From: Cladobotryum mycophilum
Taxonomy: Eukaryota; Ascomycota; Sordariomycetes; Hypocreales; Hypocreaceae
NCBI GenBank assembly: GCA_036429605.1
Contig: JAVFKD010000002.1
Coordinates: 186,001 to 250,000, forward strand
DNA length: 64,000 nt
Direction of reading: 5' to 3'
Part shown: in pieces, positions 10,706 to 23,282 of the stretch
How the letters are laid out: each line of letters opens with the position of its first letter
Position numbering within the stretch: position 1 is the first letter of the stretch
Made by a program: the position numbers and the translations under genes
Notes under the pieces: generated by a model
The model's database searches: none
What the model saw: the letters and a program-made list of their open reading frames with translations, nothing else
Told to the model about the DNA's origin: nothing

Positions 10706-10951
10706 TTATGGACGACAGTCCGAGATAAGTTGATGGTCTATGCAACAGTCACGGAATTTGGCTATTTTGTTGCGTATCGAGTGAGCTTGACAATCATCGC
10801 CGATAACTTTTCCGCTGGCCTTCCCACAACAATATATCGTATTATTGAAATCCTGGTGCTTCGGATCCATGAGATAGATGCATTTGCAAGCGCTTGCAAA
10901 GGGAAGCTGCATCGCGGCCACGGCCATGATGACAAGGTTGAAGAATTGCAT
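10706..10951 (-). CDS. Small secreted cysteine-rich protein
   Basis: A single exon of 81 codons. Residues 1-20 (MQFFNLVIMAVAAMQLPFAS) form a clear signal peptide with a cleavage site before ACKC. The mature part of about 60 residues has eight cysteines at positions 22, 24, 41, 42, 54, 69, 70 and 79, in the pattern CxC-CC-C-CC-C. It ends with the SDC-type tail seen in many fungal small secreted proteins. Such proteins are often effector candidates acting outside the cell; no specific function can be read from the sequence. It is transcribed in the same direction as the neighbouring decayed ubiquitin-fold gene. A short intron cannot be excluded, but the open frame already gives a complete, coherent protein. 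Confidence 0.72.
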   Translation of the reverse strand: MQFFNLVIMAVAAMQLPFASACKCIYLMDPKHQDFNNTIYCCGKASGKVIGDDCQAHSIRNKIAKFRDCCIDHQLISDCRP

Positions 10952-11981
10952 TTTGTTGGGCTGAGATTTTTTGAGCTCCGTAATTGATGAAAGAGTAGTG
11001 ATGGAAAGCTAGAAAGACGCTATAAAGAAGCTAGAAGTATATAAGAAACAATGTCTTGGATGATCGTTGTTTTCCACCACGCTTTTTGTTCTTATACCTG
11101 GTACATAAGAGGTCGGGATGATCTAATAAAGACATGACATTATGCGGGTGTTTAATACATGGCCTATTTTACTAAAGCCATAGCAAACAAATTACATGTT
11201 TCTACTGCCTAATACTGTATTATTTCCTTCTATTGTTAGAAGTCTTGTCAAAATGCTGTCTCCAAAATAGGAATGCCATTCACAATCACTTTCCATTTCT
11301 CTTCTGAAGAGGCCAGTGAGCAGTTGGCAAATAAAAGCTCAAGCCAGCAGCCTACTGACCCTAACTGTTTATAGCTTAGACAATAAATGCCTTACAGGTC
11401 AAACATCTATTGTTGTGTTGGATGAGGAGACACACACGGACACAAAATAAAGTCGGGATAACTAGCTGTTACGTAAAGAGCCTGAGTAACAAAGAGCAGC
11501 ATTTCTACACGTGAAGAATATTCATTCTAGGACAACTTGAGGTGAAAGAAGAAGCATGTGATTCATCATGCACAAGAAATCTGAGATCCAACTGGTGAGG
11601 AGTGACGATGGGTGTAGTAAAGCAAAGAAATATGTGTGTTTCTTTGCAGGAGAATGACACTATGATATGGGTCCATTTAGTCTAGACTTTTGTACAAACC
11701 CACTAGAAGCATACGAGAGTTCATAAAATCGCATGAGACTAAGATATGAATTTTTAGGTGGTAATGAATTGCTTTGACACCTATCGCATATCTAATCAAC
11801 GAATTCTGTTCATTGCCCCCTTCTGACAAAAGACTCCTCCTATGACGAAGGATAACCTAAAAGGAAGTGAGAAAAAAGCACAGAGCCAGCGACTAAAACT
11901 AATTGATTCATAGTAGATTCACGTATGAAGAAAACAACGACGAGGTTTGATAGTGAATGAATGGAGTCTTATAAAACTATC
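10952..11981. other. Intergenic, no gene seen
   Basis: About 1 kb of AT-biased sequence between the small secreted protein gene and the 3' end of the 1435-residue gene. No open frame of interest. Confidence 0.5.
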
Positions 11982-14900
11982 CTAAGTAATTGACTTTGTT
12001 GTTGGCATCATGATCGGGTTCCTCAGCTGCAAAAATCCTTCAATCGCTGTGTATGGCCCCTTTTGGAACCCGGGTTTGTTCAGGTTGCCCGTCTTCTGAA
12101 TGCCAAACGGATTGAACTGCGGTGCAGCTGTATCGTCCCCCTGGGGTGGACTGGTATTGCTTCCTCCGCTCGCGGGCTGTGATGAGTCTGCATAGGGCTG
12201 GAACCAACTCCAGTCCCCAGGCCCCAACGAGGGCAGAGGAAGGTCCCGCTTGGGGATGTCTGTGGCATTCTGAACGGTCAACAATTGCGTGGCGTCATAG
12301 GCCGGGACGTCGTTGAGCGGCACGGTAAGCGGCCCGGCATGAAAGAAGGCGGTCATGGTATTCATGGCCTTTTGCCAAGTCCAGGACGGTAGTGACAGTG
12401 ACACTGGTGGCAAGAAGGACGAGTAGGCCTGTACAGGTGTGAAGGGATCGATAATGGTACCAAAGACAGATAAATGTGCGTTGCGTCGATCGTCAAAGGT
12501 AGCTGGATCTACAACGAATGAGGGGTTGTTGTAGGGTGGCTCTGTAGGGAAGGGAGCCTCCCAGAACGGCGTGAACTGTGGATAATTGTCCGTACTAAGA
12601 AGTTCTAGAGGTGTCATAGGGCTTTGGTCTGGTGCAAAGAAGGTCTTGATGGTGTCAAGCTTCAGCTCGTCTGTGTCTGGGGCTGTGGTATCGAAATAGC
12701 CAACCAGACCATCGTACTCAGCATCAGGGTCGCCCAATCTCACCTGCAACTGGTAGAATGGATTTTTATCGTCCGGCTGAGATGGCTTCACCAAGCTTAG
12801 CTCAGGATTTGCCCCAATGTTGGACTTGGTGCTCTGATCCACCAGGGGCGGGCTATCCAACTCAAGAGAAAAACCCATGTTAACCAACGCCAGCGGCTTC
12901 CCAACAATGGAATTGAGAAACTGGGAGTACGCGGTTGGGGCTGCAGCTAGGTTCGCCTGTGCTGTCGTTACCATGTGCCAGAATCCATTCAGGTATGCTG
13001 GATTGCTGAGTTGCGTAGCCAGTGCGTCTAGCTGTCGTGTCTCTGGCGTGGATACGCTGTCTTCGGGTTTAAAAGGTAGCCATTTCGGAGACTCCAACGC
13101 TCCCAGCGGACCTCCAAAGCGGACCTCGCGGAAAAATGTACCATCTTTCAAGAAGAGCTGGAGGCCGTAGTCGGCATAGTTGGTGATAACCCAGCCCCAG
13201 ATGGGATTCTCCCATTCTGTCGCTGGACGCCACTTGGCTTGGTTGCTACCAGAGCTGGCTCCAACACTGCTTGGTGCAGGCTGGTTGTTCATGTCGGGTG
13301 GATCGTCTGCTATGCGCATGACAAACTCCGCGTTTAGACGCGCGTTCTGATTGATTTGTGGAGGCAGCTGCAGGAACTCGCACTGACTGGGGTCGTCCTG
13401 AATCACCGTGTTGGCATGAACTTGGCCATCAATCGTGACAGTCTGTGGCTCATAGAAGTCACTAATGCAGGGATAGATGGGTGGTGGACCATCTGTTCGC
13501 GGCTTCTGATCAATAGCCATCAGAGCCTGTCCGAACTTGTCAATGATATTGAGTTTGCGAAATCTAGTATTAAGGAGTCAGCGATGGACGTCATTAGGAT
13601 GTTGGGGGGCAGATGAAGGGAGGGGGATAGAACATACCTAAACTGCCCGTGTGTCGCAGGCTTAAAGGGACTGTAGGCATTGTCTAGGAAATTTGCCAAT
13701 GATGCGTATGGGGTTAGAGCCGAGTTCCCCTGGATCAACTCGATATTCTCTTTTGTCAGTCCAATGGCTTCAATCACTGCCTCATCAATGGCCGAGCTGG
13801 ATTCACCCTCAGGGCCCACCATCTTATTCTCAGGCTTGATGTGACTGCCTTGAGCCCGCGTTGTTAACCCATTGACAAGGCCAGAAAGCGGCGATGACAG
13901 ATATGCCAACTCATTAATTTTACCTAACAAGTTGCTGCGTTCTTCTGCTGTCAGGTACTGATCTAGGATAGCCGGCGGTGTATTCTGGAATAATTGAGCC
14001 ACCTTGGCTTGAAGTGAGAAGCTAGGCTGTGGTAGTATGAGCACCCGCCCAGATATCACTCGTGTGTCTGGCCCATATTTTCCCTGTTCATTTGCCAATG
14101 CTTGCCATAAAGGTGGCGTATCCCCTTCTTTCGTTGGTGGAACGGTAATGCCATAACGAGCGAGCTTATTAGCTGATAGACGGGCGGTATGCTCATCCAG
14201 CTTCCAATAGTTGAAGGGGATGTGTGTGTACTCAATCTCCCACTCCGCAAACAGCGGGAACCATGGCTGTCTGTCTCCCCACTGATCGCGCCAGCGCTGG
14301 TCAGTTGTCCGATTGTCGTGGAACTGAGGGTAAAACTTTCCTGCGTCGGCAGTGCCAGAGTCACCACCGCCAGGTCGGAGGAGGTAGAACTCAGTTATCA
14401 GGGCCTGAACGGGATTCTTGAACACATCGGGTAGCTTTGATGTCAGGGACAAGAAATCATTCAGGTCCGGTGGCAGATCAGATGACCCATTTTTAGGAGC
14501 AATCGTCTGGAACGGTGCACGAACGGACACGTTCTCTAGATAGTCCAAGGCCCATCCTGACTCAACGCCCCCGATGAGAAGAGTTGGGTCATTCCCACGA
14601 TAGAAGACTGGCATGCTCGCCGGCTTAGCAGTCGCCAACAGATTCTCATCCGTGCCTGGAGGGGCTAACAAGCTATCTATTGTGCCTTGTATCGTCTGCA
14701 TTTGCAACTGCATCTGCGAGATGTGGGTTGCTAGATCCTGTACTTGTAGCTTATACTCAACATTTTGAGGGCTATTTGCATCACTATCACTGTTGCCGAT
14801 ATCACTGACATACTTCCACCACAATGAAAACATGTCCCAGCGATATTGCTGTATAGAAGAACTACAGGCGTCCAGAAGCCTTTGGTTTTGGTTAAGCTCA

Positions 14901-16363
14901 CGAAGCTTGAGAATGGCTGGTCTCTCAGGCTCTAGGGGTTGTTTATCGCTATTTCCATCGCCATCTTGGCCAGAGAAGTAGTAGCGTTGCCCACCTGGTG
15001 AACGGGTAAAGGACCAATTATAAATTTTATCTTTGGCCTGACGCTGCTCCTCAACTCCATCGTCACGCGTGTATAGCAAAGATTCGATGGCCAAGATGTC
15101 CTCCTCAAGTTGGGCGATGTCCCCTGGGCCCTCTGGATGATCCTTTCGAGCAGAGCAGTAAGAGATCATTGCGTCCATAGGTGTGGTACCAACTGACACA
15201 GCCGCCTGCGTCTGATCGCGAAGGCGAGCGTTTAACCTATCCGCTGGCACATCTTTGGGTTTATTCTCATGATCCCAAGTCACCTCGTACATGGCACCAT
15301 GGCAAAGGATACGGAGTTGGTCCATTTGCGTCAGCCAAGGGTCAGGGTTGGGAGGTTCCTGGTTAACACCCTGGAGGTTCATGAGTAGGGCCTTTAGACT
15401 GCCGTTGTGGGGAACGGTCTGGCCAGAATTCCATAGGGGGTCAACGTCCTCTTTCCAGTGCCAACCTACGACATAATAGCTGGCTTTGGCGTATGTGAGA
15501 TACTGTGGCGCATCATCAGTCCCATATTCGAAATTATCCAGCATGCTGAATACGTTGGTATTGTGCATTTGGAAGTCGGCAAATAGCTGGTTGCCACTGC
15601 GTAGCACACTGATGTTGGGTGGTTGTGCCTTTGGGTCCTCTTGACCGGACCAACTCGCCAGGGGCGTCTTCCGCCCAATGAACACCTCTGCTTGCTGATC
15701 AATATTGACATTGGATCCAGCTTGTCCGACAACAAACGGCGCCAGGTCCGTCTGCAAGTCCATATCCGTCGGGATATCTTCTAGTGACCAGAGGTGATCG
15801 CTCTCAACTACCCAGCCCTCATACTCGCGATCTGCAAATGCTGGCTGTGCCTCAGGTGGCTGAACGCTGTTAATGTCAAGCTTGCGAATGACAATCCATC
15901 GTGTTGGCGGCTCCACAAAGTCTGGCGTATCATGACTGGTATCACCATCAGATGCATCAGGAGCTGCAGCCAACCCGCGACTCAGTCTATCTGCCTGGCG
16001 GGCTTGCGGTGGCACTGTCTGCCCTGATGAGATGCCCGTACGATAGAAACGAGGTAGCATCCAATGGATGTAGACGCCGTGGCGATGGCGAAGGGGTTGA
16101 GGGATAGGACGTGCCCCCAGATCAGTCATACGTGGATTGACAGAAGCTGGTGCAGTATTGTGCAGGTCTGTATGATTCTGCACATCGCTTTGGAGCAGGA
16201 ACTTATCAAGACGCAAGAAGGTGTAATTGGGCTGCGTGATGGGTGAGATGCGCGCAGTGGTATCGTCGTCAGCACCAGTACCACAGACAGCTGGATTAAG
16301 CACAAAGGCATCCAACTGCATTGGCACCAGAACGGTGTCGAATTTAGGGAATTGAGAGGCCAT
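11982..16363 (-). CDS. Giant protein 1 (1435 aa), unknown function
   Basis: Two exons, 16363-13638 and 13563-11982, with a 74-bp intron (GTATGT...ACTAG) give one continuous protein; the join reads GQFRFRKLNIIDKFGQALMA. Two long adjacent open frames therefore belong to a single gene. No signal peptide or membrane helix is visible. Residues 95-104 (HGVYIHWMLP) and 155-161 (RWIVIRK) form a block that recalls bacterial hypothetical proteins with 'GVHLHWALP...NRWLVVR'. A helical, probably coiled-coil part (YKLQVQDLATHISQMQLQMQ) sits near residue 530. The C-terminal third has WENPIWGWVITNYADYGLQL and FFREVRFGGP. I cannot name a function. It is transcribed divergently from giant protein 2 across a 1.6-kb region, suggesting shared regulation. 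The lack of introns over long stretches and the bacterial-looking motif suggest, but do not prove, horizontal origin. Confidence 0.85.
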
Positions 16364-17988
16364 TTTACTCAGGATTTGGTATCCGTGATGTTGTTTGACA
16401 GTCTACGATGTGGTCATGAAAGCAGTGGAAGACTGGAGGTGCAGCTAATACCAGCTTCGCAAGCTGGTCCTTGGAACTGTTACTTAGAGCTTCTAGAGAA
16501 TCCCCGTTCAGAGCTTAGATACCATCAATGAGAGAAAAGATATTTGTTCATGTTTCCGTCTAGACTACATTAAGGTCATATAATTTCACTCTTACACGTT
16601 TAGAGTTATAAACGACTAGAATCTATAGTCTTCACTATAACTAATTAGGAGATATATATCCATCTATTCCAATTGAAGTTATATTATTCCTCACTCAGCC
16701 TTTCTAAACTCCTTGCGGTAATGTCTCGTAAATTACGAGTCCTATAGTTCTCAAGCTCAAGAAACTCAGCAGCTCACATATTGTATCCCACACCAGGAGC
16801 ATTTGTCTTGCCCTGCTTTACAACTCCACCCACACTTCAGCGTCAACTTAAGCAATCTGCCTACGGATGAAGGCGGAAACGGGCTACGGTACGGGACACG
16901 GCACATCACATTAGTGTGTGGTCCAACAGCTCCCGTCAGTTGTTACATTGACCCCTCACTTCAATGCTACCCCGCCATGAATTTCTCCAACTTCAATCCC
17001 CACATGGCCATGGGCGTATGCCTGTCTGTTTCCACTTTATGCACTACAACCTGAGCGGTCGCCTTTCATGATTGACAAACACACCGTGGCGTGGGATCAT
17101 GGAAAATAGGTGTACCGTAGTTTGCATGCCTTGGAATATACACCCAGAGATGACGGGTCCCTGTACGTGATGTGTTGTTCTTGTGTTCTGCGGTCGCAAT
17201 TGTTATCCACTGTCTTCTATGGCGTGGATATCGTCACGGATGAAACGCCATAGGCCTTTACCCCGCTCATAGAGGTGGGCAAAGACTTCTGCTGTGCTGC
17301 ACATCGCGTAATATCTTTAGATTAGTAGTCAGATGACTCTATCTTCCACAGCCAAACGAAGCATCCTGCATAGGATCCATTAATAGATGCATGGAACTAT
17401 TGCTTTTCAACCCCGCCGAGATGATTATTGAAACGAAGACCCCATGTTATACATGGGCAAACCGGTGAGAGAGGAAAGACATGTATCTAGTACTTCTGTG
17501 ATGAGGAGAAGTCCACACCGGTAGGATCAGCAATGCACGTCTTCAGCTCCATGATGATGCAAATATATCGTATTAGTTCTGGAGCTGCATATCCCTGGCC
17601 ATCACCAAGGATTCAATGGAATGTGAGTCTCCGGAACTTAATTGAGCCGGTAACAAGCCGGGGAGTGATCGCATTGGGTGTTCAGTGTGGACCGCCTTCA
17701 ATAATAGACTGGATATTGGGCAAGCTAGCTTGGTTTTATTTCGATAGTCAGGCACTGTGACAATAACAGCGAAGATAGAGCATCCTGAGAGACTTGGGAC
17801 CACCACAGTATCATCAAAAAAATAGGCCATCGATTTGAGTGTGTGAGCTTCCAGGAAATGTGTTAGGGAGCAAGCACACAAACCACGCAAAACTTATCGG
17901 AGATTTCGTTGACAAGCATCTCTCCTTGGCTAATGAGAAAGTAATTCACTTGAGATCCTTGAAGACTCAGTGCCAACTCGAACTCATC
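16364..17988. promoter_or_regulatory. Divergent intergenic region between giant proteins 1 and 2
   Basis: A 1625-bp region without a credible gene that must hold the promoters of both divergent genes. I did not find a distinctive operator. The ATG chosen for giant protein 2 is 17989; an in-frame upstream codon at 17839 is less likely because the added N-terminus looks non-coding. Confidence 0.55.
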
Positions 17989-20900
17989 ATGGGCGTCTCA
18001 TCAGCGCCCGCTGCACTCGACAATGCCCCTGGTGATTCTACTCAAGGTAGCGGTTTGTACTACATCTATGCCAGCTCTGCAAGCCAACAACCCAGCCAGA
18101 CTATCAAGGTGCTCAGCTCAGGCAGCTCGACGGACAAGTTTGTGGGCGCTCTGAAGAATAAAGTCATCATTTTGTCTAGCGCCCCAAGCCCGACTGCGAG
18201 CCTCGACAGCTCTGACGAGACCCAGAGTTGGTTTCAGAAGCTTGATGCGACAGGCTCTCTGTCTCTTGATAGCTCGGGACAGCAAATTGAGAACTTTGTG
18301 TTTACCATTTCGACACCATGGTCGTTGACCTTCAGCTCAGCAAGCGATGTGCTACTATTCACCTTTGGCACCTCGAGTGCTGCAGCCGGCGGAGACACGG
18401 GCAGCAGAATTCCAGCCCCTGGCATTAATTCTGTTGGAGATATGCTCACCTGCGGCCTTGACTTCACCCAGACGGATGAGATAGACACGGCGCTCAAGAA
18501 TTTGTTTACATATGCCGGTGTGGGCGACATGATTGACGACTTGCCTAGCGCGATGTCCGACCTGCCAGTGAAACTCCAGAAGCCAACATCAACTGACTCG
18601 CCCAAGCGAAATGCTTTATGGTTTGTACCTGGTGCTGATCTGCAAACCACCATTCGCCTGCAGTTTCAGATCCCAGCATTCAATACGCTGCAAGATCTCC
18701 TTGGCACCTCCTTGAAGGGCTTCACGGTCACCAGTGCAGATGTGATCTGTAAGAAAAAGACGATTCTAGCAACGACTGAAGAGGGCGATGCGCCCATGGA
18801 ACTGGGTGAAGTTGCCTTCAGTATCGAGTGTTCTGTGCAGGCCGGAACTGCCGGCGCGACGGCTGTAGCAATGGCTGCTGGCCTCGAGTTCCTCTCTACC
18901 GGCATCAATATCACTTTCACGTTCCTCTCCCAAAACCCTCTCACCGGACTTCTACAGTGGCTTGCATGGCTCATAGGCGATGATACGTTGGAGTCATTCG
19001 TGACCGATGCCCTCAATAAGGAGGAAAATGGCACCAAGTTACTTCCTGATTTTACTTTGCGGCGAATGACCATTGGTCTTGAAACCGTCACTGACCCGGA
19101 GACCCCAACACTGTCAACAATTGCCTTCGACATTGAAGTATCGGCAAACTTTGGCGGCGGAGATACCGCTAGTCCCGTCGTATTCCTCCTTTCGTATAAT
19201 TGGAGTAATGAATTGGGCGGATTTGGCACTTTAGATGGCCAGCTATGGAATAGTAAGAACTCCCAGCAGGGTAGCGACTCCTTTCATGCAAGGATGCCAG
19301 ACCGTGCGGGTCGAAGAATTAACTGCTAACATCAATATAATTGTAGGCTTTGATGCATCCAAGGATTTGGACCTACAACCGTACGAAGAGAACTGGACCA
19401 TCCTACAGCCGCTGACGCCATCTCCAGCGACTTCAATCAAGATTGCTTCTCTGATTCCCACGCAGACCGTTATTAACATCCCTGACACACTCCCATCGGA
19501 GATTACACGCGCCTATGTTCAATTCTCTCAGGATTCATTTGCTATCGGCGGTACCGTATCTGCCCAGCCAATCTCTCCAGGCTCTGTTCCTCAGCCATAT
19601 CTTGGTCAGGTTGTTCTGGATGCATCGTTCGCCTGGGGTAAAAGCAGTTCTTTCACTCTGAACGTTGCAATTAGTGCAGGTATTGAACCAAGCGTATCCT
19701 CCGGCATAGCCAAGCCTGCCCTTCTCAGCGGATCCTTGGACTATGACTCGTCCAAGGGAACCTGGGACCTTAAAGCTTCTCTTACTGGGCTTCATGCATC
19801 AACGTTGGCAGAGTTCTTCGATGATGATGATAAAGACCATATCGCACCATTGATTGAGTCCATAGTCATTGACAAACTGAGTGTGGAGTACAAATATACA
19901 CCGGCTAGCGACGGGCCAAACAAAGGCAAATCCAAGGGTAGCAGCTTTACTATCCAAGGAGACCTTCTAATCGAGTCTCTGAAGCTGAACCTTTTGTTCA
20001 CCTACGATAGTGACTTCCACTTTTCAGCCAAGGTAAACCCGGACAACAAGAGTGCCACAATTGGCCAGATAGTAAACTCTATTCTTGGGTCAAGCGACGA
20101 CATTGATCTGCCAGAATTTATCTCGGACATGAACCTAGTCAGTAATGGGGAGAATGCCTTCATGATTGACATCGAGAGAAAAAAGACAACAGTCAAGGAC
20201 AATACGACAACATCGTTCCACTTCCTAGCGCAGCTCAACATTGCTGATTTGCACATCACCTTTGCCCAATTGCACAGCAGCGACTGGGGCGCTACTGCGC
20301 CATCGAAACGGCTGATAGAAGTCGCTGTCAACAAATTCCCGGATGTTAAAATCGATGTTCCTCTGATAGGCACTCTGGAGCAACCAATTGATGAACTATA
20401 CTTCCTCTGGGTACAGGACCCGTCACAGACGTCGCAAGCTGCAAACACCGCCGGCCTCTCTCGCAAGGACCTTACCCAACTCAATACTAGTCTAAAGGAC
20501 CCGATCCTAGTCAAAGACAAGATCGATCCAAAACAGCAGAAGCCAACAGACCTGTTACTGGCAGCCGGATGCCACTTTGCCGCCATCATCCACAGCTCCA
20601 CTGGCGAGCGATCATGTTTACTGGACTACAACTTCATGAGACCAAAGGCTGCTGCTGCCTCTCAAAACCCGAAAGCTCTCCCATCGAGCGAGCCTAAATC
20701 GGGCGAGCCTAAAGCGGGCGAGGGCGAGAAGACTACCACATCGAGTGACCCCAAGTCGGACGAGGGCGATGATGACAGCGGGCCAAGTGCACAAGCGCCG
20801 TTCAAGAAAACGGTAGGCCCGCTATCGATCAGCAACCTCGGACTGAAGTACAAGGACAAGAAGTTGGCGCTTATGTTCGATGCCACGTTTGAGATGGGTC

Positions 20901-23184
20901 CAATCGGCTTTGAATTGATTGGCTTTAGTCTCGAGGCGGAATTCACAACGCTGGATGCATTACCCTCTATCAGTGCTAACATCGACGGCTTGTCAGCAGC
21001 TTATGACAAGCCGCCGTTGATGATCGCAGGCATTATCCGCCACGCCAACACTGGTGGAATGGACTACTACGCAGGCGGCTTGATTGTCGGTTGGGTACCC
21101 TACCAGTTCGAGGCGGCTGGCTTTTACGGCACAGTCACGCCAACTGACAAGACCAAATCTCCGTTTAAATCCATCTTTGTGTTTGCTAAAATAGATGGGC
21201 CGCTCATCAGTCTTGAGTTTGCCGAGATCACGGGCGTCTGCGGTGGCTTTGGCTACAACAGCAGTGTTCGTACGCCTACGCCAGACCAAATCAACCAGTT
21301 CCCCTTCGTTGCCAATACAAGCATCGGTGGCACCGATGATGCACTGCAGGTTCTAACACAGCTTACCGATCCAGGGCCCGCTGGCTGGTTCCAGCCGTTG
21401 GACAGCACGTACTGGGCTGCTGTTGGTTTAAAGGTCGACGCCTTCGAAATGTTGAGCATTGATGCCGTCATCGTCGTACAATTTGGTGAAGCTGTCAAGC
21501 TTGGCATCTTTGCACTGGCTGTAGCTGATATCCCATCAACCGCCGCAGAGTTCAAGTTTGCACATGTTGAACTCGGCATTGCAGCCGTTGCCGACTTTCA
21601 ATACGGTACCCTGAAAATCGAAGCGCAACTGTCCCCACGATCGTACATCTATACCAAGGACTGCCACCTCACCGGAGGCATGGGCCTCTACTACTGGTTC
21701 GATGCTCCTCAGGCTGACCAGTCCCTTGTTGGCGACTTCGTCTTCACTCTGGGCGGTTACCATCAGGCCTTTGACATACCGGTAGGCTACCCCAACCCAC
21801 CAAGACTGGGCATCAGTTGGAGTCTGAGCAGTCACCTCAGCATCTCGGGTGAGGCATATTTCGCCATCACCCCCAAGGCCTGCATGGGCGGTGGTAAACT
21901 GCACGCTTCCTTTAGCGCAGGCCCTATCGAGGCCTGGTTTGATGCTTTCGCCGACTTCTTGATCAACTACAAGCCCTTCCACTTCAACGCTCAAGCAGGG
22001 CTAGCCGTTGGTATTAGCTTCAACATTGACATTCTCTTCATCCACATACATATCTCCGCTGAAATTAGCGCAGATCTATACCTCTGGGGCCCGCCTCTGG
22101 CTGGCCGCGTTCATGTCGACTTCTGGATTTTCGGCTTCAACATCTATTTTGGAGACTCAGAGAAGGGTGTCGACCCTGTCAATTTATACCAATTCTACCA
22201 GCTTGTACTGCAAGCATCAGAGAATTCGTCGTCGCCGAGCAATGCTTTGCTTGCAAGAACGGCAGCGGCGGACGACGAAACACCAACACCCGCTGCTTAT
22301 CCCCAACCACCAAAGAACGAGGCACACAATTTCCTTGCACAGTCTGGGTTGATGAATTCTTCCGACAAGACGGAGCGTCAACAGGACGAGCCATGGGTTG
22401 TACGTGCCGGTACCTTTTCCTTTGTCGTATCATGCAAGATGGCTATCAACGCTGTCAAGAATGATCCGAGCCAGGATCCTGTCCTTACCTATAGTGACCC
22501 GGCAAATGGTGTTGACATCTTTAGCAAGCCGATGCAGCTTGTAAAGCCGATGCAGTCAACTCTTTTGGTACAGGTCCAGCAGGACGGCGAGAGCAATCTA
22601 GATGAGGGATGGCAGTATGACAGGTATATGAAGACTGTACCTAGGGCCTTGTGGGCACAATGTGAGTTTGCTCTACACCTTTTCTATTCTTCGAATCATG
22701 TATAAACTAACTCTTAATCCCAGATGACAAAAACACAGATCCCAGTGGAGGGAACAATAACGTTCAGGAACTTCTCAACGGCGACAAAACTGGCCTGCCC
22801 TTGATGATGGGTGTGCAAATGACAGCCCCCAAAGCTCACATGGCGCCGGACCCCTTCCCTGCCTTTGATGCTGCCGACGCGAGTCTGGAGCGCATCCTTT
22901 CTCAGCGTCCCTTCCCCACCATCACAAATGCAAGTGACACCTGGACGCCTAGCAAGCCATTGGCAGGAGACGACATCCAGCAACAGTATCAGGCTGTCTA
23001 CAATGACTGGGTTAGCCCTGGTTGGGGGACAGATGAAGAAGGACAGCAAGGATTTGTAGAAACCTTGGCGAAGAGTCTGAACTGGGATAATGTGGATTTG
23101 CTCAAGAGCATTGCTGGCATTCCGGATAGATTGAAGGGCGGATTCATGCAGTCGTATGTCGCTGCGCCGCTCTTGACGAGTTAA
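17989..23184 (+). CDS. Giant protein 2 (about 1679 aa), DUF6603-like
   Basis: Three exons, 17989-19252, 19347-22661 and 22724-23184. Introns of 94 bp (GTAAGA...TTGTAG, branch GCTAAC) and 62 bp (GTGAGT...CCCAG) keep the frame. The N-terminal 420 residues are a beta-rich region. Residues 423-860 hold several repeats with the texture 'SLTGL...FFDDDD...LNLLFTYDSDFHFSAKV'. An acidic Ser/Pro/Glu linker with repeated SEPKSGEPKAGEGEK units follows (about 864-905). The 905-1500 part contains GPIGFELIGFSLEAEF, FEAAGFYGTV and GVCGGFGYNSSVRTPT, which I recognise as DUF6603-like, a domain of unknown function seen in bacteria and fungi. The final 200 residues include VPRALWAQY and a short helical tail. No signal peptide is apparent. 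Its 3' end lies 98 bp from the convergent end of the deaminase gene. Confidence 0.85.
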
Positions 23185-23282
23185 GCTTCTATTCTTCTCG
23201 AGGATAGACATTATCTTTTTCACAATTATGAGCCATGCCTAACAATTGATGTCTGAAACAAGTCACTTCTTCGTTATCTATT

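Noticed and set aside
13520..16363. Giant protein 1 as two separate genes, 947 and 512 residues
   Set aside because: A clean 74-bp intron joins both frames in register and gives a sensible sequence at the junction.
17839..17988. Earlier start of giant protein 2 at 17839
   Set aside because: The extra 50 residues read like non-coding sequence; ATG 17989 is followed by text of the same character as the rest.
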